Assembly (NCBI GenBank): GCA_041744795.1
Contig: JBGTKD010000135.1
Coordinates: 1 to 46,846, forward strand
DNA: 46,846 nt
Source of the DNA: DATHWB01 sp041744795
Lineage (GTDB): Bacteria > Actinomycetota > Acidimicrobiia > Spongiisociales > ZC4RG35
Direction of reading: 5' to 3'
The position numbers and the translations under genes are program-made. Shown here one piece after another: positions 39,650 through 46,846 of the stretch; within the stretch, counting starts at the first letter, position 1, and every line of letters starts with the position of its first letter. The notes below the pieces were generated by a model. That model saw nothing but the letters and a program-made list of their open reading frames with translations. It was not told the origin of the DNA and searched no databases.

Positions 39650-40882
39650 CTACTCGTCGCGCACCGGAACAATCCTGCCGACCTCACCAGTCCAGGAGAG
39701 CACATACAGCTCCCCGTCGTTGTCCACGCCGAAGCTGTTCACCTGGCCGATCCCCGTCAACCACTCGGTGTGATCGAGAGCGGAGCGGCCGTCCCAGCGG
39801 AAACTCCGCAGCCATGCGCCACACCAATCCGAATAGAAGTATGTCCCAACCAACTCGGGAATCGCCTCACCGCGATAGACCCGTCCTCCCGTTACAGAAC
39901 ATCCTTCCTCATGGCTGTACTCATGCACGGGGAGTACCAAACTCTCGGTCTCCGGGTCGCACCCAGGCTGGAAACAAGTCGAACCCTCCATACGCAGCCA
40001 GCCAAAGTTGCGACCGCCCTCCGACAACGGGACAACATTGATCTCCTCCCACCGCTCATGACCGACGTCGCCTATGTAGATGAGTTCGGTGACCGGGTCG
40101 ATGGCAAAACGCCAGGGGTTGCGGAGCCCGAAGGCCCAAACCTCCGGCGCCCCGCCCCCATCGACGAACGGGTTGTCCGCAGGGATGGCGTAGGGATCGC
40201 CCCGGTCGACATCGAGTCGCAGAATTGACGACAGGAGGGTCTCGGGGTTTTGAGAGTGGGTCGATGCTGCCCCACCCTCTCCGAGTGCCAGGTACAGGTT
40301 TCCGTCAGGTCCAAATTCGAGCATCCCACCGTTGTGGCGGACCGTCGGCTGGTCGAGGGTCAGCAGGACTTTTTGAGTCGCGACCGCAGGCCCAGAAGCC
40401 GTGGCGGTGAACTCCACGAGCCTGGTGGTGGCCTCTCCGTGGTAGTAGTAGACGAAGATGCGGCCGTTGCTGGAGAACTCGGGGTGAAATGCCATCCCGA
40501 GCAGCCCCTGTTCAATCCCGCCCGAGTTGACCCGATCCCGGAGGTCGAGATAGGGCTCCTCGACAATCTCGCCGTCTTCGGTGAGTTCGAGGACTCTCCC
40601 GACTCTCTCCACGATGAAACGCCTGTCCGAATTTGGCGGGCTAAGTAACAAGACCGGCTGGGAGAAACCGGAAGCGACCGGCTCGATAGCCAGCCCCAGC
40701 AGCGGCGCCAGCGGCACGGTCGTCGTGGTCGTTTCGGGAACGGTGGTAGTAGTCGTTGTGGTCGTGGTGACTGTCGTGGTCACGGTCGTGATAGTGGTCG
40801 TAACCGTCGAGGTAGGAGCTGGCACCGGCTCGGTGGTGGTGCAACCAGCCAGTAACACGACCGCCAGCAGGACGCGCTTCAT
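39650..40882 (-). CDS. Secreted PQQ-type sugar dehydrogenase lipoprotein
   Basis: A 410-residue lipoprotein: a signal peptide ends in the lipobox LLAGC (Cys14), followed by a Thr-rich linker (about 24-56) and a six-bladed beta-propeller of the soluble glucose/aldose dehydrogenase (GDH-B, HHIP-like) family. Seen motifs are GLLGMAFHPEF, VRHNGGMLEFGPDGNLYLALG with the catalytic-type His, VWAFGLRNPWRFAIDP with the Arg-Asn pair, and GDVGHERWEEIN. It likely oxidises sugars outside the membrane with PQQ, if PQQ is available; no PQQ biosynthesis genes are in the window. The ATG overlaps the enolase-superfamily gene stop (ATGA). Confidence 0.85.
   Translation of the reverse strand: MKRVLLAVVLLAGCTTTEPVPAPTSTVTTTITTVTTTVTTTTTTTTTVPETTTTTVPLAPLLGLAIEPVASGFSQPVLLLSPPNSDRRFIVERVGRVLELTEDGEIVEEPYLDLRDRVNSGGIEQGLLGMAFHPEFSSNGRIFVYYYHGEATTRLVEFTATASGPAVATQKVLLTLDQPTVRHNGGMLEFGPDGNLYLALGEGGAASTHSQNPETLLSSILRLDVDRGDPYAIPADNPFVDGGGAPEVWAFGLRNPWRFAIDPVTELIYIGDVGHERWEEINVVPLSEGGRNFGWLRMEGSTCFQPGCDPETESLVLPVHEYSHEEGCSVTGGRVYRGEAIPELVGTYFYSDWCGAWLRSFRWDGRSALDHTEWLTGIGQVNSFGVDNDGELYVLSWTGEVGRIVPVRDE
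40715..40813 (-). repeat. Simple-sequence tract coding a Thr-rich linker
   Basis: A low-complexity run of ACN/GTN codons encodes about 33 residues that are nearly all Thr with a few Val, Ile and Pro. On the plus strand it reads as GTGGTCGT-type repeats. It is inside the dehydrogenase lipoprotein and gives a flexible, possibly glycosylated stalk between the lipid anchor and the propeller. Such tracts can change length by replication slippage. Confidence 0.8.
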
Positions 40883-41988
40883 GAGTATCGAGCTACGTCA
40901 ACGGACGTCGCCTCCAAGCGTTCAATATCCAGTTCCACGCCGAGACCCGGCCTCTCGCTCAATACGAGCTCGCCATCGCAGACGACTGACTGGGTGAATG
41001 CGAAGTCGCGCCGCTCTTCGGTCCACTCCGGCGGATCGAGGGGGTACTCGAGGAAGGTCGTCCCGACGGTCCCTGCGGTCAGGTGAGCGTTCGCGACCAG
41101 CGCCACCCCACTCCCCCAGGTATGCGGACTGAAGATGTGACCGGCCTGGTGCACTTCAGATGCGAGACGTCGCAATCCGCCGATCCCTCCGGTGACAACG
41201 GCGTCCGGCTGATACACGTCAAGCGCCCCCGCCTGCAGCATCAGTCCGAACTCATGCATCTCGCGCGTCATTTCCCCACCCGCGATCCTCACGTTCGTTT
41301 CGGAGCGCAGCGCAGCCATGCCCGAGTGATCTCCCCGGTGCAGAGGCTCCTCCATCCAATAGACCCCCCTCTCTTCTAGTTCGGCGGCGAGACGCAACGC
41401 GGCGGCAAGGGTCGCCGGCGGACGGGTGTCCCACGGCATTCGCCAACCCTCGTTGCAATCGACCATCACTTCGACGTCGACCGCCTCACGTACGGCGTCC
41501 AATACGGCGAGATCGTCCTGGAGGGATTGCCTCCCGAACCGCAGTTTGAGTGCCCGAAAGCCTCGTTCGACGACCATGAGGGCGTTGTCGACGGTGGCGC
41601 TGACCGGTCGATGGGTGCCAAATGAGGCGTAGAGCGCCAGCGTGTTCCCGGCGCCCCCCACCATCTTCCAAATCGGTTGGCCGGTCAGCTTGCCTGCCAG
41701 ATCCCAAAGTGCGATCTCGAAGGGCCAAGGTCGACCGTCGAGGAAGGCGATGTTGTCGACAACTGCTGTGTGGCGGTCCAAGTCAAGTGGGTCCGAGCCG
41801 ATGAAGAGATGCTCGTAGTCGATTAGACCCCGGAGCGGATCTCCGATTCCGAAACCCTCCGCACCGGAGTCGTCCTGGACCCGAACGACTGCCACAGGAA
41901 ACGCTCTGCGCGGTTGAGGGTCCCAGGCGGCCGGAAACGGAGGATCTAGGACCAGCTTGTGATGAGTGTGGAGGATGGATCGGATCAC
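40879..41988 (-). CDS. Enolase-superfamily dehydratase/racemase (mandelate racemase type)
   Basis: A 369-residue TIM-barrel enzyme that probably abstracts a proton next to a carboxylate, as in sugar-acid dehydratases. Ligands and acid/base residues are visible: Lys148-x-Arg150 in ALKLRFG, Asp177 in MVDCNEGW, Glu213/214 in WMEEP, Glu239 in RIAGGEM, Asp262 in YQPDAVVTGG and His289 in FSPHTWGSGV, plus Glu314 in FLEYP. The Asp-His dyad marks the mandelate racemase subgroup. The substrate is not predictable. The GTG at 41988 makes a GTGA overlap and has GGTGG five bases upstream; ATG 42000 would add four residues. Confidence 0.85.
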   Translation of the reverse strand: MIRSILHTHHKLVLDPPFPAAWDPQPRRAFPVAVVRVQDDSGAEGFGIGDPLRGLIDYEHLFIGSDPLDLDRHTAVVDNIAFLDGRPWPFEIALWDLAGKLTGQPIWKMVGGAGNTLALYASFGTHRPVSATVDNALMVVERGFRALKLRFGRQSLQDDLAVLDAVREAVDVEVMVDCNEGWRMPWDTRPPATLAAALRLAAELEERGVYWMEEPLHRGDHSGMAALRSETNVRIAGGEMTREMHEFGLMLQAGALDVYQPDAVVTGGIGGLRRLASEVHQAGHIFSPHTWGSGVALVANAHLTAGTVGTTFLEYPLDPPEWTEERRDFAFTQSVVCDGELVLSERPGLGVELDIERLEATSVDVARYS

Positions 41989-43085
41989 TGGTTCCACCAT
42001 CCGAGGGTCAGGCGGGCCAGCAACCCGTGATCCTGCGCCGCGATGGGCCGAGCGTTGTTCCGGCACATCGGCTGGTGTTCCTCCGATGCCAGTTCGGCGA
42101 TGAGTTCTGATTCAGACGGTGGATTCCACTTGGAGAGTTCCTCCTTGAAGCCGACTGCGTCCAAGAGCTCATCGAAGGTCTCTGGGAGGTCGTGGGTGGA
42201 AAGCGCATCGGACAGGGGCACATATCGGTCGCCAGCGCCCTCCAACGTCCACTCCAGCGCCGCTCGAAGTCCGGCCATCACCGCCAGCCCGTGAGGGATC
42301 GCCACCAGTGACCCCAGTGCATGACCGACCGCGTGACCGACACCGGTGCCGCACTCATCGATGGCCAGTCCCGCCCCAGCCGCGCCGATGAGAAGATCCT
42401 TTCTCGCCTCCCGATTGCTGGGGTCGGCCACTACCTCCGCCAATCTGGCGATGATCAACTGGGCAGCCGCAGTGCCCAGGTCGATGACTGCACTGGTGGC
42501 GCGCTGTCCGGTTGCGGCCTCGACGGAGTGCACGAAGGCATCGAGGCCCGAGGCGACAGTGATCGACCGTGGCAGTCCGAGAGTCAGGTCAGGGGCGAGA
42601 ACTGCCCGCTCGGGTCTCAAGCTCTCATCCCAAGCCCAGGTCTTTCTGCCTTCATGGCTGACGATGGCGGTGCGGGTCACTTCCGCTCCTGATCCTGCGG
42701 TAGTGGGCACGGCTACGACTGCCAGACCCGGGGGAAAAGGAGCCGCTGACATCAGCCGGGAGTCGAGCCCGTTGGGGTCTGCGACGAGCCGAGCGGCCAG
42801 CTTCACGGTGTCTATGACGCTGCCTCCGCCCACGGCCACGACCACATCAGCCGATCCACGGCTGAGCTGGTGAGCCAGGTCCGAGACGTTGGACGCCACC
42901 GGCTCGCCGCCTGGGATCGAAACGACATCGACATTCAGAGCGTGGGCGACCGCCCGGACTACACCGGCGTTCACCAGCATTGCTTCGCTGACTATCACGG
43001 CGTGCGACCCTGCTTCGGCAACCTGGGGCCTGAGTTGTGAGGCCACGTCGTCGACGACCCTGACGGTGGGAGGAAGAGTGATCAA
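41985..43085 (-). CDS. Iron-type (group III) alcohol dehydrogenase
   Basis: A 366-residue NAD(P)-dependent dehydrogenase of the iron-containing family. It has VAVGGGSVIDTVKLAARL for nucleotide binding, VPTTAGSGAEVTRTAIV, and the metal ligands Asp and His in SGLDAFVHSVEA plus His residues in GVGHAVGHALGSLVAIPHG. The substrate is unknown; neighbours suggest a role in sugar or sugar-acid breakdown. The best start is a TTG at 43085 overlapping the rarA stop as TTGA, in line with the rest of the operon; the longer frame to 43118 lies inside rarA. Confidence 0.85.
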   Translation of the reverse strand: MITLPPTVRVVDDVASQLRPQVAEAGSHAVIVSEAMLVNAGVVRAVAHALNVDVVSIPGGEPVASNVSDLAHQLSRGSADVVVAVGGGSVIDTVKLAARLVADPNGLDSRLMSAAPFPPGLAVVAVPTTAGSGAEVTRTAIVSHEGRKTWAWDESLRPERAVLAPDLTLGLPRSITVASGLDAFVHSVEAATGQRATSAVIDLGTAAAQLIIARLAEVVADPSNREARKDLLIGAAGAGLAIDECGTGVGHAVGHALGSLVAIPHGLAVMAGLRAALEWTLEGAGDRYVPLSDALSTHDLPETFDELLDAVGFKEELSKWNPPSESELIAELASEEHQPMCRNNARPIAAQDHGLLARLTLGWWNQ

Positions 43086-44413
43086 CGCGGCGGCCGGCCC
43101 AACATCTCGTCGATCCACCGCAGACGTTCGGCCAGCGCCTCCTCACGACCCTCGGATCCGGGACGAAACAAGACAGTCGGTTCGATCTCTTCCGGGAAGT
43201 AGCTCTGGCGTGCGACGTGATGAGGCGCGTCGTGGGAGTAGACGTAGCCCTCTCCGTGCCCCAGTTTTTCGGCACCCGAATAGTGGGCGTCACGCAGATG
43301 CGCAGGCACCACCGGTGTCGGCCCGTCATTCAACAGTGCTTTGGCAGAACCGATGGCTCGCGTGATCGAATTCGATTTGGGAGCGATAGCGAGATACACG
43401 GTGGCTTGGGTGAGGTGAAATGTCGCTTCCGGAAGTCCCACGTGTGCCAGCGCCTGGGCTGCGGCGACGGCCTGCAGTAGAGCGTTGGGGTCTGCCAAGC
43501 CGATGTCCTCCGAGGCGAGGATCATGAGTCTTCGCACGATGAACTCGGGGTCCTCTCCCCCTTCGAGCATGAGGTGCAGCCAGTAGAGGGAGGCATCAAC
43601 GTCCGAGCCCCTCACGCTTTTGATGAACGCCGAGATCACGTCGTAGTGAGCATCACCTGCTTTGTCGTATCGGACGATGCGGCGCTGCAGGGCTTCGGCA
43701 ACATCTTCCATCGCGATCACCTGGGACTGTCGTCCCAGAGCCAACGTCGCTGCCACCTCCAGCGCCGTGAGTGTGTGCCTGGCATCCCCACCCGCTCGCG
43801 TCGCGAGCCCTTCTCGTGCGTCTGCATCGATCGTCAGCCCGTCAGATCCGAGCCCCCGGTCGGGGTCGCTGAGCGCGCGTTCAATTAGAACCTCGAGTGC
43901 CTCGGAGTCAATTCGCTCGGTGCGAAACAGGGTCATCCTGCTCATCAGCGGAGAGTTGACCTCGAAGAACGGGTTCTCTGTCGTTGCTCCAATCAGGATC
44001 ACAGTTCCGTCTTCCACACCGGGCAATAGCGCGTCCTGTTGTGACTTAGAGAACCGATGGATCTCGTCGAGGAAGAGCACCGTCCTACGTTCGTCGGATC
44101 CCAGCCGCTCCTTGGCGCCAGCCAGGATCTCCCGAACGTCCTTCACGCCCGCGTTTGTCGCAGAGAGCGTCGCGAAGGCGGCTTCCACGTGATGGGCGAC
44201 GAGGCGAGCAAGCGTGGTCTTTCCCGAGCCTGGAGGACCCCAAAGGAGCATCGACACCGGCCGTCCGGTTTCGATCAGTCTGCGAAAAGCAGCCCCCGGT
44301 GCGAGCAGACCGGGTTGGCCGACAACCTCGTCGATAGTTCGGGGTCGCATCCGGGCCGCCAGCGGCGCCACCCGCTCCCGTTTCGCTTCGGCCCCGGCAC
44401 TGAATAGGTCCAC
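43082..44413 (-). CDS. rarA: Replication-associated recombination protein A (MgsA/RarA)
   Basis: A clamp-loader-like AAA+ ATPase acting at blocked replication forks. The 443-residue protein has Walker A GPPGSGKTT, Walker B VLFLDEIHRFS, sensor GATTENPFFEVNSPLMSR, and the C-terminal tetramerisation region (VRGSDVDASLYWLHLMLEGGEDP, ASEDIGLADPNALLQAVAA). The GTG start at 44413 has GAGGGGG just upstream and lies seven bases after the aspS stop. hisS-aspS-rarA order is common in actinobacteria. Confidence 0.95.
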   Translation of the reverse strand: MDLFSAGAEAKRERVAPLAARMRPRTIDEVVGQPGLLAPGAAFRRLIETGRPVSMLLWGPPGSGKTTLARLVAHHVEAAFATLSATNAGVKDVREILAGAKERLGSDERRTVLFLDEIHRFSKSQQDALLPGVEDGTVILIGATTENPFFEVNSPLMSRMTLFRTERIDSEALEVLIERALSDPDRGLGSDGLTIDADAREGLATRAGGDARHTLTALEVAATLALGRQSQVIAMEDVAEALQRRIVRYDKAGDAHYDVISAFIKSVRGSDVDASLYWLHLMLEGGEDPEFIVRRLMILASEDIGLADPNALLQAVAAAQALAHVGLPEATFHLTQATVYLAIAPKSNSITRAIGSAKALLNDGPTPVVPAHLRDAHYSGAEKLGHGEGYVYSHDAPHHVARQSYFPEEIEPTVLFRPGSEGREEALAERLRWIDEMLGRPPR

Positions 44414-44420
44414 GACCCCC

Positions 44421-46178
44421 TCAGGCCTCCCCGTCCACCTGAACCTCGGGGCGGAGCCTGATGCCCAACTCTGCGAGTTGGGCATCGTCTACCGGGCTGG
44501 GCGATGACGTAAGGGGATCCAGACCCGTCTGGGTCTTGGGAAATGGAATCACATCCCTGATCGACGTCTCGTTCTGTAGGACCATGACCAGGCGATCGAT
44601 CCCGAACGCGAAGCCGGCGTGGGGCGGCGTGCCGTATCGCAGGGCACGAAGGAACCAGCCGAACCGACGCTCGGCCGACTCACGCTCGATCCCGAGGATG
44701 TCAAAGACCTCCGATTGGATCTCCGGATCGTGGATTCTCACCGATCCAGACCCCAACTCGATGCCATTGACGACAATGTCATAAGCCTTCGACGTTGCGT
44801 TCAGAGGATCGGTCCGCGCTATCTCGATGTCTCGCGGGGCAGTGAACGGGTGATGGGAGAAAGTTATCCGGCCGTCTTCTTCCTCCTCGAACATCGGGAA
44901 GTCCACGACGCTCAGAAACGCCAGTTCGTCGTGTCCTGCGGGTCGACCAAGCACGTTGCGGAGCGATCCAAGGACCGTCACCGCTGTCTTCCAGCGATCC
45001 GCCACCAGCAAAAGGACATCTCCCATTCCAGCCTCCAAAGCCGAGACCAAGGCGAGCTTCTCGGATTCAGAGAGGAACTTGGCGATCGGGGAACGGAGCT
45101 CTCCCCCTTCTTCGACCACGAGCCACACGAGGCCCTTGGCCCCGGCCGCCTTTGCGTCCTCGGTCAGCGCATCGGCTCTCGACCGGGGAAAGTCAATTCC
45201 TCCGACATTGAGCCCACGGATGGTTCCACCGGATTCCAGGGTCGACGAGAACACGCCGAACTCGGACTCGGCGAATACCCCGTCCAACTCTGTGATCTCC
45301 ATCCCAAATCGAAGATCGGGCTTGTCCGATCCGAATCGGTTCATCGCTTCGGACCATGTCAGTCTCGGAAAGGGAAGTTCGGGACCCGCACCTCGAACAG
45401 CCTTCACAGCGGTTGCGATCACCTCTTCGACAGTTTCGAGGACGTCGTCCTGACCCCAGAACGAGCCTTCTAAGTCGAGTTGGGTGAATTCCAGCTGGCG
45501 ATCGGCGCGGAAGTCCTCATCTCGGTAACAACGCGCCACCTGGTAGTACCGCTCAACGCCGCCGATCATCAGGAGCTGTTTGAAAAGCTGGGGAGACTGG
45601 GGAAGGGCATAGAAGTTCCCTTTCCTCAACCGGCTCGGAACCAACACGTCGCGCGCCCCTTCGGGGGTCGAGCGGATCAACGTCGGAGTCTCGACTTCCA
45701 AGAATCCCTTGGACTCGAGGACCTGGCGAATCGCCGAGGTCGCTTTCGAACGAGCGCGCAGGTTCGCTGTCATCGAAGCCCGCCGCAGGTCCAGGTATCG
45801 AAACTCGAGCCTGACGCGTTCGTCGGTGTCGATTCGGTCGTCGAGCATGAACGGCAGCGTGTCTGACGGGCTCAGGACGGTCACCTCGACTGCGCCGATT
45901 TCCACCATGCCCGTATCCAGATCTTCGTTGATCGTCCCCTCGGGTCGCATGCGGACTTCTCCCGTAACCGCGACGCAGAACTCCATCCGAAGGTCGGTCA
46001 CGACAGGGATCTCTTCGGGGTCCGCCACTATCTGGACGATCCCAGAAGAGTCCCGTAGGTCGAAGAATGAAACCCCTCCGTGGTCGCGACGCCGTTGGAC
46101 CCATCCGGCGACGGTGACGGTGTCCCCCACCCGGCTCTCGTCCATCGTGCCGGCATAGGCAGTTCGGTACTCGCTCAT
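44421..46178 (-). CDS. aspS: Aspartyl-tRNA synthetase, probably non-discriminating (Asp/Asn)
   Basis: A 585-residue class II synthetase of bacterial type. It has the N-terminal OB-fold anticodon domain (about 1-110), motif 2 in RCYRDEDFRADRQLEFTQLD, the GAD insertion (about 285-420) and motif 3 in GFAFGIDRLVMVL. In the anticodon domain His33 (RRRDHGG) and Gly81 (RPEG) occur where E. coli has Leu and Lys. In Pseudomonas work, the His and Gly versions recognise tRNA-Asn as well as tRNA-Asp. The enzyme may therefore feed Asn-tRNA synthesis through GatCAB. The ATG overlaps the hisS stop (ATGA). Confidence 0.95.
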   Translation of the reverse strand: MSEYRTAYAGTMDESRVGDTVTVAGWVQRRRDHGGVSFFDLRDSSGIVQIVADPEEIPVVTDLRMEFCVAVTGEVRMRPEGTINEDLDTGMVEIGAVEVTVLSPSDTLPFMLDDRIDTDERVRLEFRYLDLRRASMTANLRARSKATSAIRQVLESKGFLEVETPTLIRSTPEGARDVLVPSRLRKGNFYALPQSPQLFKQLLMIGGVERYYQVARCYRDEDFRADRQLEFTQLDLEGSFWGQDDVLETVEEVIATAVKAVRGAGPELPFPRLTWSEAMNRFGSDKPDLRFGMEITELDGVFAESEFGVFSSTLESGGTIRGLNVGGIDFPRSRADALTEDAKAAGAKGLVWLVVEEGGELRSPIAKFLSESEKLALVSALEAGMGDVLLLVADRWKTAVTVLGSLRNVLGRPAGHDELAFLSVVDFPMFEEEEDGRITFSHHPFTAPRDIEIARTDPLNATSKAYDIVVNGIELGSGSVRIHDPEIQSEVFDILGIERESAERRFGWFLRALRYGTPPHAGFAFGIDRLVMVLQNETSIRDVIPFPKTQTGLDPLTSSPSPVDDAQLAELGIRLRPEVQVDGEA

Positions 46179-46846
46179 TCTTCTCCTGATCCTGTGATGT
46201 GGGCGGCCGCCTCATCGAAGGCCAGGACCACCTGGTCGCCTGTCACCAAATCCTTGACGGTGACCATGCCTCTTGCACGCTCGTCCTCTCCGGCGATCAA
46301 GGCAAAACGTGCGCCGATGCGGTCGGCGTGCTTCAACTGCTTGCCGAGGCGGGTGGGCTCGGCGGCGACATCGGTGTTGATGCCGGCCGCTCGTAATGCG
46401 GTTGCGAGTCGAAAGGCCTCCGGCACCGCTTCCTCGTCCATGATCGTCACATAGGCCTCGACCGAAGTCGAACCATCGCCGATGAGTCCTACCTCGCGAA
46501 GCTGCCAGAAAAGGCGAGTGAGACCTATCGAAATACCAACACCCGGCAGCTTGGTATTGGTGTAGAGCCCTGCCAGATCGTCGTAGCGACCGCCGGAACA
46601 AACCGAACCGATCTCGGGATGCGCGTCGAGCGTCGTCTCGTAGACCGTGCCTGTGTAGTAGTCCAGTCCTCGAGCGATGCCGAGGTCGAGGGCGTAGGCG
46701 TCGCTGGGAACCCCTAGGTCTGACAGAGTCTGGAACACGGTGCATAGTTCCTCGACCCCGTCCCGTGTGCGGGGATCGGTCGCGTCGAGACTACGGAGGT
46801 GGGCGATGGCGTCCACAGAGCCTTCGACCCTGGTGGCGAATAGGTG
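46175..46846 (-). CDS. hisS: Histidyl-tRNA synthetase, C-terminal part (cut by window edge)
   Basis: Only the last 223 residues are in the window; the open frame continues past 46846. Visible are the HisA motif GLDYYTGTVYE, HisB-like GGRYDDLAGLY, motif 3 region LPGVGISIGLTRLFWQL, and the C-terminal anticodon-binding domain (AYVTIMDEEAVPEAFRLATALRAAG, LGKQLKHADRIGARFALIAGEDE). An apparent start at 46816 is an internal GTG and not the true start. Confidence 0.95.
   Translation of the reverse strand, partial: HLFATRVEGSVDAIAHLRSLDATDPRTRDGVEELCTVFQTLSDLGVPSDAYALDLGIARGLDYYTGTVYETTLDAHPEIGSVCSGGRYDDLAGLYTNTKLPGVGISIGLTRLFWQLREVGLIGDGSTSVEAYVTIMDEEAVPEAFRLATALRAAGINTDVAAEPTRLGKQLKHADRIGARFALIAGEDERARGMVTVKDLVTGDQVVLAFDEAAAHITGSGEE

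Noticed and set aside
40715..40840. Repeated GTGGTCGT-like units, at first sight a tandem repeat or array
   Set aside because: The units are the Thr-rich coding linker of the dehydrogenase lipoprotein; there are no equal spacers, so not a CRISPR array.
1..46846. tRNA genes, insertion sequences, phage or toxin-antitoxin genes, origin of replication
   Set aside because: None was seen on either strand: no transposase or integrase motifs, no terminal inverted repeats around a gene, no dnaA-box clusters, and no cloverleaf in the short gaps.

Overview
The window is a gene-dense, high-G+C bacterial chromosome segment from a deep-branching actinobacterium. The markers are a mycobacterial-type integration host factor (mihF) between pyrF and gmk, the order mihF-gmk-rpoZ-coaBC-metK-priA-def-fmt-rsmB-rpe-rib, a PriA without ATPase motifs, mpg beside tyrS, and a small membrane protein next to alaS. 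An Acidimicrobiia-like lineage is plausible, but this is inferred from gene content and order, not from a phylogeny.

Every gene I can support (46) lies on the minus strand, so transcription runs from high to low coordinates. Read in that direction: hisS (cut by the right edge)-aspS-rarA; a three-gene accessory block (iron-type alcohol dehydrogenase, mandelate-racemase-type enolase-superfamily enzyme, secreted PQQ-type sugar dehydrogenase lipoprotein); a small membrane protein-alaS-ruvX-mltG; a terminator-like hairpin; a DUF4388 protein-prepilin peptidase-aroC-aroB-efp-nusB; the pyrimidine operon pyrR-pyrB-pyrC-carA-carB-pyrD-pyrF; mihF-gmk-rpoZ-coaBC-metK-priA-def-fmt-rsmB-rpe; a response regulator with a GGDEF-like domain; ribD-ribE-ribBA-ribH; a leader with hairpins; infC-rpmI-rplT-RNA methyltransferase-pheS-pheT-argF-mpg-tyrS; and at the left edge a terminator-like hairpin, a promoter and a boxA-bearing leader of the kind that precedes 16S rRNA.

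Most neighbours touch or overlap by four bases (ATGA, GTGA, probably TTGA and even CTGA) or by one base (TGATG, TAGTG), so translational coupling appears to be the rule. Functionally this is a housekeeping backbone: tRNA charging, initiation and elongation factors, pyrimidine, riboflavin and chorismate synthesis, formylation/deformylation, SAM and CoA synthesis, and replication/repair.

The points most worth a second look are: the PyrR RNA-binding loop before pyrR, with an apparent compensatory closing pair; the likely AUC start of infC; the TyrRS with both HIGH histidines replaced (TLGW); the CTG/CTGA start of an ATPase-dead PriA; the rRNA leader at the left edge; the accessory oxidoreductase/enolase/dehydrogenase block; the GGDEF-like regulator in the rib/rpe string; class 1B-like PyrD without pyrK; the AspRS residues that predict a non-discriminating enzyme; and a possible leaderless rpoZ promoter. 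I see no CRISPR array, transposase, phage gene or tRNA gene.
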